DNA from: Epiperipatus broadwayi
Lineage: Eukaryota > Onychophora > Udeonychophora > Euonychophora > Peripatidae
DNA length: 64,000 nt
Assembly (NCBI GenBank): GCA_028023455.1
Contig: JAQFVV010012416.1
Span: forward strand, 3,331,594-3,395,593
Direction of reading: 5' to 3'
Each line of letters begins with the position of its first letter. Within the stretch, counting starts at the first letter, position 1. The position numbers and the translations under genes are program-made. The notes beneath the pieces were generated by a model. That model saw only the letters and a program-made list of their open reading frames with translations. It had not been told where the DNA came from and made no database searches. This document shows, one piece after another, positions 58,011 through 64,000 of this stretch.

Positions 58011-58602
58011 AATAGCAATAGTAATCTGTCCAATAAACAGGTCCAGAGAGTAGTCACTACATCAGTTCATCCATTCTTCCATTCCATTCTCTTTCCACAT
58101 AAGCCTTTCCATCTCTTATATCATCCAATAATGTCAATCTCTTCCATCCTTTCTTTTTATTTCCACTCACCATTTCCTCCAAAACATCTTTCATTAAACT
58201 ATAATCTCTTCTTAATCCAGTTTGTCTTTCTCTCTCTCTGATATTTTCAATCAATCTTCTTTCCTCATTAACTCTTTTCAAAACTTCATTTGTTATTTTA
58301 CTCATCCAACTGATTTTTTCCATTTTTATCCATGTCCACATCTCAAAAGTTTCCAATCGTTTCTTAATTCTATTACCCAATGTCCATGTCTCACAACCAT
58401 ACATTAATACACTACGCACATAACATTTAATTAATCTCTTTCTTAATTTTCTTTCCATAGGTCCACAAAATATCTTCTTTCTTTTTACAAATAACACTTT
58501 TGCCAATGCTATTCTTCTTTTTTCTTCACCATTTCCTAATCTGAAAAGCATTTTACTTTGAGGCATTTTCCAACTTGTAGAAGTCACACCGAGTAAAATC
58601 AA
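58005..58602 (-). pseudogene. RTE-like LINE C-terminal fragment (longest ORF)
   Basis: A 181-codon minus frame (58602-58057). RRIALAKVLFVKRKKIF is followed by RKLRKRLIKCYVRSVLMYGC and ETWTLGNRIKKRLETFEMWT. Then come KISWMSKITNEVLKRVNEER and KRLTLLDDIRDGKAYVE, the standard post-thumb region of this LINE group. Its stop is at 58057 and a short ATTG-rich tail (GCTATTGATTG, ~58010) closes the element. It matches 10849-11345 and lacks the RT catalytic part. The plus-strand frame 58222-58407 is its shadow. Confidence 0.85.
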
Positions 58603-58721
58603 ATGAGTATAGTAGATGGATAAGCTGGTTCATGCTACTTTTGGTTAAAATTATACCATACTCATGGAGTTACAAACAATCATGTTGTTTTAATGATGAG
58701 CTAGTGAGGATGTAAATTTAC

Positions 58722-59920
58722 TTTAAAAAATCCTAAAGTAGAAGTGTTGGAGGAAGAAAGAATCTATTTAGTACTGCAGTGACAAAATCCAGGATCACCT
58801 ACTCATGAGACCTCATACAGTTGTGCAAAGGTCTTTAAAAAATGAAATGATGTTGAAATCTACAATTAAGTTGTGTTAAATCCCTCAGATGTAAGAAGTG
58901 AATCCACCTTAAATGAGATGAGTAATGTCACAGATAATTTTTAAAATATATTGTTTAAGGATTTCCATGACCCTTTATTTGGGTTATACCAATTAATGAT
59001 ATAATTGAAGACAAAATGTGGGCCATAAGATTAAATATAAAATGAATGAAGAATATGCCACTAATGTGAGTATTAATATCACAAATGGATTGTAGAAGCC
59101 ATGGTTGAAAGTATCATGAATATGGAACCTGTGAAAGAAGTTTTTGTCAATACAAACATCATATGGAAACAAAACTTTAAATAAAAACTGGGTGACATAA
59201 ACAAAAAATAAATCAAAAATTGTAGACAAAATAAATTAGATGAACATTTTATGAGGTAATGTCACTTTGGTATGAATAATATAAATAAAGCTACAGGTGT
59301 TATAAAAGTCCTAGAAAATTAAAAAAAATAATGGCACTATGGGGTTTTATTGCTCACAAGTTTATAAGAAGATTAAGTTCTAGAAATGACAGAACTGATT
59401 TGGATCCACAGACATTAAGCTCCAAAGTCAGCCACTATTCCACTGCATCAAGACAAAAAGCGTTTGTGTTAGAACAACTTAAAACACTAGAAAATAAAAA
59501 AATAATTGAGGATTCAATGGGAAGTCTGTAATATTAAACCTTCTAGAGAAAATGCTCATTTAACCAAAAAGAATGGAATCTTGAAGGGAAGCAAATCGAA
59601 GAGCGTGACACCTGCCACCTATTCATGAAAGCAGAGATAAAATCATCACATTAGTGATTGAACCGAGTACTATGATGGAAAATCTTTAAGATTCAGAAGA
59701 AAGCCAAAATTATTCCTTCTTAGCAATACTAAATTTTTGCCAATAAGTAATTGGAAAATATCATGGTCAAATTACAGTTTTCAGGAGTGTACTCTATATA
59801 ATTCTGCATCTCAGAATTGGAAACAGTTATTTGTAAAACAGTTACATCCAGGATTGGCATTAAGAAAAGAAACAGATTATTCTTATAAACCTAGAAGAAA
59901 AGTCAGGTTGAGATAAGTCA
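58722..59920 (+). pseudogene. Decayed unrecognised coding sequence, intronless
   Basis: Long coding-like pieces follow each other on the plus strand with stops and frameshifts. EVLEEERIYLVLQ and NPGSPTHETSYSCAKVFKK (58741-58850) are followed by VVLNPSDVRSESTLNEMSNV (58872-58930). Then come DFHDPLFGLYQLM, IVEAMVESIMNMEPVKEVFV (59085-59145), and the 66-codon frame 59331-59531 (TASRQKAFVLEQLKTLENKK). Last are KPKLFLLSNTKFLPISNWKI and SASQNWKQLFVKQLHPGLAL (59700-59860), ending KPRRKVRLR-stop. No introns are evident. Looks like a processed pseudogene of a host protein, or a transposon ORF I do not recognise. Confidence 0.4.
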
Positions 59921-60037
59921 AGCTACTAATTTGATGAGAAGTATTTAATTTAAAAGGAATTATTTGGGTAATCAACATTTCACTGTGCATTTAATTCACA
60001 TCTGAAAAATCAAAAAGCATGCTCAAATAGTAGTTTT

Positions 60038-60374
60038 AAAATTAAAAATAATCAATTTAAAACAAAATTGAAATAAACAACTCACTATAAATAAAAATAC
60101 TATTTAATATATTAATCCGGCTTTCATTCCTTAGTGGATCTTTTCCAAGTTGTTCCTTTTTACACAATCTCATGACCAATTACCTCACAGCAACTCCTCC
60201 CATCACATCACATTATATCATCACAGTGCACCACATCACATGTAATTGTATAAAAAGAAACATCTTGAAAAGATTTCATTAAGGAATGAAAGCTGGATTG
60301 ATGTATTAAATAATATTTTTATTTATAATGAGATGTCTATTTCAATTTTGTTTTAAATTGATTATTTTTAATTT
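60038..60374. mobile_element. Family E palindrome (~337 bp)
   Basis: AAAATTAAAAATAATCAATT, AATAAAAATACTATTTAATA and CCGGCTTTCATTCCTTAGTG at the left are mirrored by AAGGAATGAAAGCTGGATTG, AAATAATATTTTTATTTATA and AATTGATTATTTTTAATTTT at the right. The central loop 60175-60240 carries CATCACATCACATTATATCA and GCACCACATCACATG, the simple-repeat tail of the LINE L1 family. The palindrome may therefore contain a LINE end. Confidence 0.78.
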
Positions 60375-60690
60375 TTTATATAGAAAGCAACATTATGGAC
60401 AAATTTTAATACTGAAACTTGATCATTTAAAGTATTTATAGTACTTGTAATTAAGCTCCTACAGTTATAGCAATGTTAATATCAGAAAACTTGTTAAAAA
60501 TTAACTGAAATGAAGTCATTTTTTACATCATCTCTTAAAAAATGTATAATCATTAATTATGTTTAAAACACTAATGAAACTTTATGAATAAAACTCTAAA
60601 TAGTTAAAAATAAATTAAGATATATATGAAATAAAAAAATAAAATGTAAAAATTGTTGTCAGTGGATAGGTGTAGGGATGGCCGCTGTTT
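60375..60690. other. AT-rich DNA, no feature seen
   Basis: No motif recognised. Confidence 0.35.
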
Positions 60691-60698
60691 GTCTATGG

Positions 60699-60886
60699 CA
60701 GTGGTTCTCAACCCTTCCTAATGCCATGACCCTTTAATACAGTTTCTTATGTTGTGGTGACCCCCCAACCTTTAATTTTGCTACTGTTATGAATCAAAAA
60801 ATTATTTTCCAATGGTCTTAGGTGACCCCTGTGAAAGCACTGTTTGACTCTCAAAGGGGTCATGGCCTACAGGTTGAGAATTGCTG
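60699..60886 (+). mobile_element. SPIN-like hAT non-autonomous element (188 bp)
   Basis: Terminal inverted repeats CAGTGGTTCTCAACC and GGTTGAGAATTGCTG, flanked by 8-bp duplications GTCTATGG (60691-60698) and ATCTATGG (60887-60894). The core TCTA of NTCTAGAN is a known SPIN target preference. Interior stretches CTTCCTAATGCC, GACCCTTTAATACAGTT, CATGTTGTGGTGACCCCC-like, TTTTGCTACTGTTATGAATC and GATGGTCTTAGG-like then GACCCCTGTGAAAG agree closely with the SPIN_NA consensus as I remember it. Many differences are CG-to-TG/CA changes. No transposase; the ORF starting at 60844 overlaps it by chance. Confidence 0.88.
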
Positions 60887-60894
60887 ATCTATGG

Positions 60895-62069
60895 ACTATT
60901 GACAATTCTTTGTTGGGGAGTAAAAATAATTTGCCGATGGAATATCTTCAACATAAAGTTATTCCAAATGTCTATATTGCCAAAGATGCATATGATTTAT
61001 TAAGATATTTTTTCTGTCAATTTCTTCTTAATTATTAATTAATACCTACTAAAAAAAATTTTGTGCAACAATAGTAAAACTAAATACAAATTTGCATGCC
61101 TTACTTTATACACTTTTTTAGCAAAATTTTTTTTTGTTTTTGATGTACACACATATATTCTGATGTTTCAACTGTCCTGCAGTCTTCCTTAAAAACCTCT
61201 TATTTTCATTTATCTGGCTTTGATAAAGACTACAGTGAAGTCAAAACAAAACAAAATAAGCTTAGACTAAAAACAACAACTGTCTAGACTGATTGAACAC
61301 CAATCTTTATATCCATCTCATCCAGTGATATTAATTTACATATAAATTAAATTTTTGTCTACAAATAATTTCTAAAATAATATGACTAATTATATTTATA
61401 TTATGTAAAATTTATTTAATATTCTATAATATAAATTACCTTTATTTAAACATTAAAATATTTTTAATAACCTGAATATTTACTTTAAAATAGAAAATAT
61501 TATTTAAAGAACACAATAAAGAAATAATTGCTACTTTTAAGATAAAATTTGCAATATTAATTGCATCATTTTAATGTTTCAGTTTTACTAACAAGGAACT
61601 ACAAATCAATATTTCTGCATAAAAGCATGTAAGCTCAACGACAAATACACACTTTAAAGACATGTGACACTGCTTTAGAACATTCTAAAATAATTTAATT
61701 ACTAATTATTTAAAATAATAACTTAAATAAAGAAAATTATTTAAAATATATTAGAAATATGTAATATTTAATAAGGTAATTAAACTATTGTTTTAACATT
61801 ATATTCTTGAAATATAATAAACATTAAAAATAATATATAATATATTACTTTTATTATTAAATACTTTAAAAACCTTCATAAACTTTTATCTATTTAATTT
61901 AAACTTATTTTACTCACAAAATTAATATAAAATAATATGGATTAAGATAATTTTTTTTTTTAAAAACTAGCTATTTGTAAATTTTACTTAAAATGACTGT
62001 GGCAAATAGCATGGGCACAATATATAGTTTTGAGATGAAATCCTTATTTTTTACTTCACTGAGTGGTAA
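60895..62069. other. Very AT-rich DNA, no feature seen
   Basis: Dominated by TAAT/ATTA motifs (61340-61980). No gene or repeat family recognised. Confidence 0.45.
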
Positions 62070-62652
62070 GTTTTAAATTGTGCTTTACGTGAAAAAGTGA
62101 AGCTTAGTATTAGTAGAAAAAAATTATGTGCAGAATTATACAGCTGAGTGCTTTCAGAGAACTTAAGTCTCCATATTCATAGCCTTTTTTGGGAGTGTCA
62201 GCTTACATTTAGTGAAGTTTAGCGGTAATTTATGCAAAATTTATTCAAAGTTTTCTTTCATAAAGACCATTTTCTGGAGATTGCAAAACATGATTCTTTT
62301 CAGTTTATTGCATAACTGTCATGTGTTTGTACCCACTATGGCAAGGACACTGTGCACTGAATGTAATGCTATGAAAGAAAGATAAAGGAGTCATGCTTTA
62401 TTGCAAATGACAACTATGCAATAAACTGAAAAGAATCGTGCTTTGCAATCAGAAAATGGACTTTATGAAAGAAAACATTGAATAAAGTTTGCATAAATTA
62501 CCACTAAACTTCACTTAAAATCTCAATGTAAGCGACACTCCCAAAATAGGCTAAGAATATGGAGACTTAAGTTCTCTGAAAGAGCTCAGCTATATAATTC
62601 TTTTCTAACAACACTAAACTTCACTTTTTTTGCATAAAGCACAATTTAAATA
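62070..62652. mobile_element. Long palindromic foldback element (~583 bp)
   Basis: TTTTAAATTGTGCTTTACGT, AGAGAACTTAAGTCTCCATA, AGTGAAGTTTAGCGGTAATT, AAGTTTTCTTTCATAAAG and TTTTCAGTTTATTGCATA recur as complements in reverse order on the right side (to GCATAAAGCACAATTTAAA). Arms of ~250 bases with only scattered changes; loop 62320-62400. This is the largest well-preserved hairpin in the window. Non-coding. Confidence 0.88.
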
Positions 62653-62799
62653 TATAGTTTTGTACATTTTTATTATCATATTGCTATCTTATAAGTCTTC
62701 AACTTAATTGTGTATTATTTTGATTAAAAATATAACAGAACAATAAAATCTATACATCTTAATATAGCTACTCATTATTGTATGTAAATTATATCTCCA

Positions 62800-63600
62800 C
62801 AAGCCTCATGCTTAAACAAATCTATGGCATATCAGAAGTCTATTGCCAAATCAACATTGTTATTTTCAAATGTCTTTGCCAGACCCAAAATTTAAAAGCA
62901 ATACTATTACAATAAATTGCTTTTATTGTATTGGTTTGTTTAAGCATGAGAACTATGATATAATTTTTATAATAACCAATAGCTGCTCATACTTATAATG
63001 TTATATAATGAGTGGGCCAATAGTTCTTAACAAGCTTTTCAGAGAATCTCTATCACCAGACCAGTTTCATGCTTTTGGCATTCATCAGTGAGGTGCTTTT
63101 ATGATATAGTATATATAAATTACAATTTATATATATAAATTGCAATTATGATATAATATATATAAATTACATCATTACAGCTTCATGCTTAAACAAACCA
63201 ATAAAGTATTAGCAATAGGCAACACTACGATTAGGCAGCAAATAGAAATTCAATTACTATCTTTGTTTAAGACCTTAAATAGATTATAAATGAAAGCAGT
63301 GACTAAGATAGTTTGAAATTAAATCTGCCTAGAAGTTTGAGGCATGATTAATAAATAATTATTTCAATAGCATTTCAATTAGTCTAATAATATAATATTT
63401 TAAATACAATAGACCATAAGTGACAACATCTAACTGCTTATTAAATATAAATTTCATCACCAGAATCTTCATGTTTAAACAAATCATAAAATATCAGTAA
63501 CCAGTTATCAAGATAATACCATATAATTAGGCTGCTTTCTTCGATCTGATTTAAGCATGAGAAATATGGTAAATATAATTCAATATATATTTATGTACAT
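62800..63600. mobile_element. Cluster of one MITE family by its terminal repeats
   Basis: TCATG(C/T)TTAAACAAA(T/C)C occurs at ~62806, 63185 and 63469. Its complement (GTTTAAGCATGAGAA-type) occurs at ~62938 and (GATTTAAGCATGAGAAATAT) ~63549. Each plus copy is followed by a (C/A)AATAAA(G/A)TATCAGTAA-like stretch. Two elements (62806-62955 and 63469-63565) have both ends. One half element and a family A scrap (CATTCATCAGTGAGGTGCTT, 63080) lie between. Non-coding. Confidence 0.6.
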
Positions 63601-64000
63601 GTAGTATTACCTCTTTAGAAATAAATTATGAGTTGATATGCAATATTGAGTCTGTAAAAAAAATATATTGAATTCAATATCACATTTCTATATACATCAT
63701 CACCATAAGATTTTATCAAGAAAATGAAGTAAAATGTTGGACACTGATAGATTATTCACAAGATTTTATTCAATAACAATTATTAAAATATTCTTTTTAG
63801 CAATAAAGTTTTTTTACACAAAACATAAACCAGGTTTTATATATCTAATAACAGGTTAAGAACATTATCAATAACCTCCAAAGAGAACTAACTATTAAAC
63901 AAGATACTAGTCTCTGTCCAGTTTCTGGTTCATACTGCAATTGCAGGTCGGAATAATAATCTATATGTTCTTCCATTTTAAAATCTTCTGCGCTTACTAT
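63601..64000. other. AT-rich DNA to window end, no feature seen
   Basis: No motif recognised. Confidence 0.35.

Noticed and set aside
60844-61038. 64-codon frame
   Set aside because: Begins inside the SPIN-like element and crosses its end and target duplication.
1-64000. CRISPR array or bacterial operon
   Set aside because: No regularly spaced identical repeats with unique spacers; gene density, SINEs, LINEs and hAT elements show animal DNA.

Overview
The window looks like nuclear DNA of an AT-rich invertebrate animal. It is strongly AT-rich, full of short simple repeats, and has no operons, no dense ORFs and no intact rRNA or tRNA gene. Its recognisable content is almost entirely eukaryotic transposable elements: tRNA-derived SINEs, several non-LTR (LINE) families, a Gypsy-type LTR element, hAT non-autonomous elements and a large number of palindromic (foldback) MITE-like repeats. 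I cannot name the species; a mollusc, chelicerate or flatworm would all fit. No complete conventional protein-coding gene was found.

Layout. 1-0.6 kb holds diverged copies of a short repeat. 0.64-2.1 kb is the least repeat-like stretch, with clustered CpGs, an ATGGCG followed by a good splice donor, and a 63-codon open frame; it is the best candidate for a real gene end. 4-16 kb carries repeat family B, two SINEs with target-site duplications, palindromes at 7.3-7.8, 8.4-9.0, 12.2-12.5 and 14.1-14.6 kb, and three decayed LINE reverse-transcriptase relics (9.5-10.6 minus, 10.7-11.3 plus, 13.0-13.9 minus). 16.5-17.7 kb is a decayed transposon-type ORF with a 'GCD-T' region and a Cys-rich tail. 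18.8-19.8 kb is a cluster of family A. 23.1-25.2 kb is the longest LINE copy (family L1 below). 26.36-26.58 kb is an isolated 72-codon ORF. 27.9-29.0 kb is family B again. 29.69-30.39 kb is a solo LTR with a 5-bp target duplication. 32.4-33.1, 37.5 and 38.6 kb are further palindromes. 36.9-37.3 kb is a hAT element with a perfect 8-bp duplication. 42.9-45.0 kb is a palindromic family A element carrying two outward-pointing LINE fragments. 50.3-51.6 kb is a LINE relic split by a second solo LTR. 52.7-54.5 kb is a Gypsy provirus relic on the minus strand whose reverse transcriptase, RNase H and most of integrase are deleted; its LTR is the same family as the two solo LTRs. 58.0-58.6 kb is a LINE C-terminus, and 58.7-59.9 kb a decayed unrecognised coding sequence. 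60.70-60.89 kb is a 188-bp hAT element closely resembling the SPIN family known for horizontal transfer. 62.07-62.65 kb is one more long palindrome, and 62.8-63.6 kb a cluster of one terminal-repeat family.

The window therefore reads as a layered record of nested insertions rather than a gene cluster. Working names (families A, B, C, D, E, L1, RTE-like) are mine. Family names from other species are recalled, not searched.
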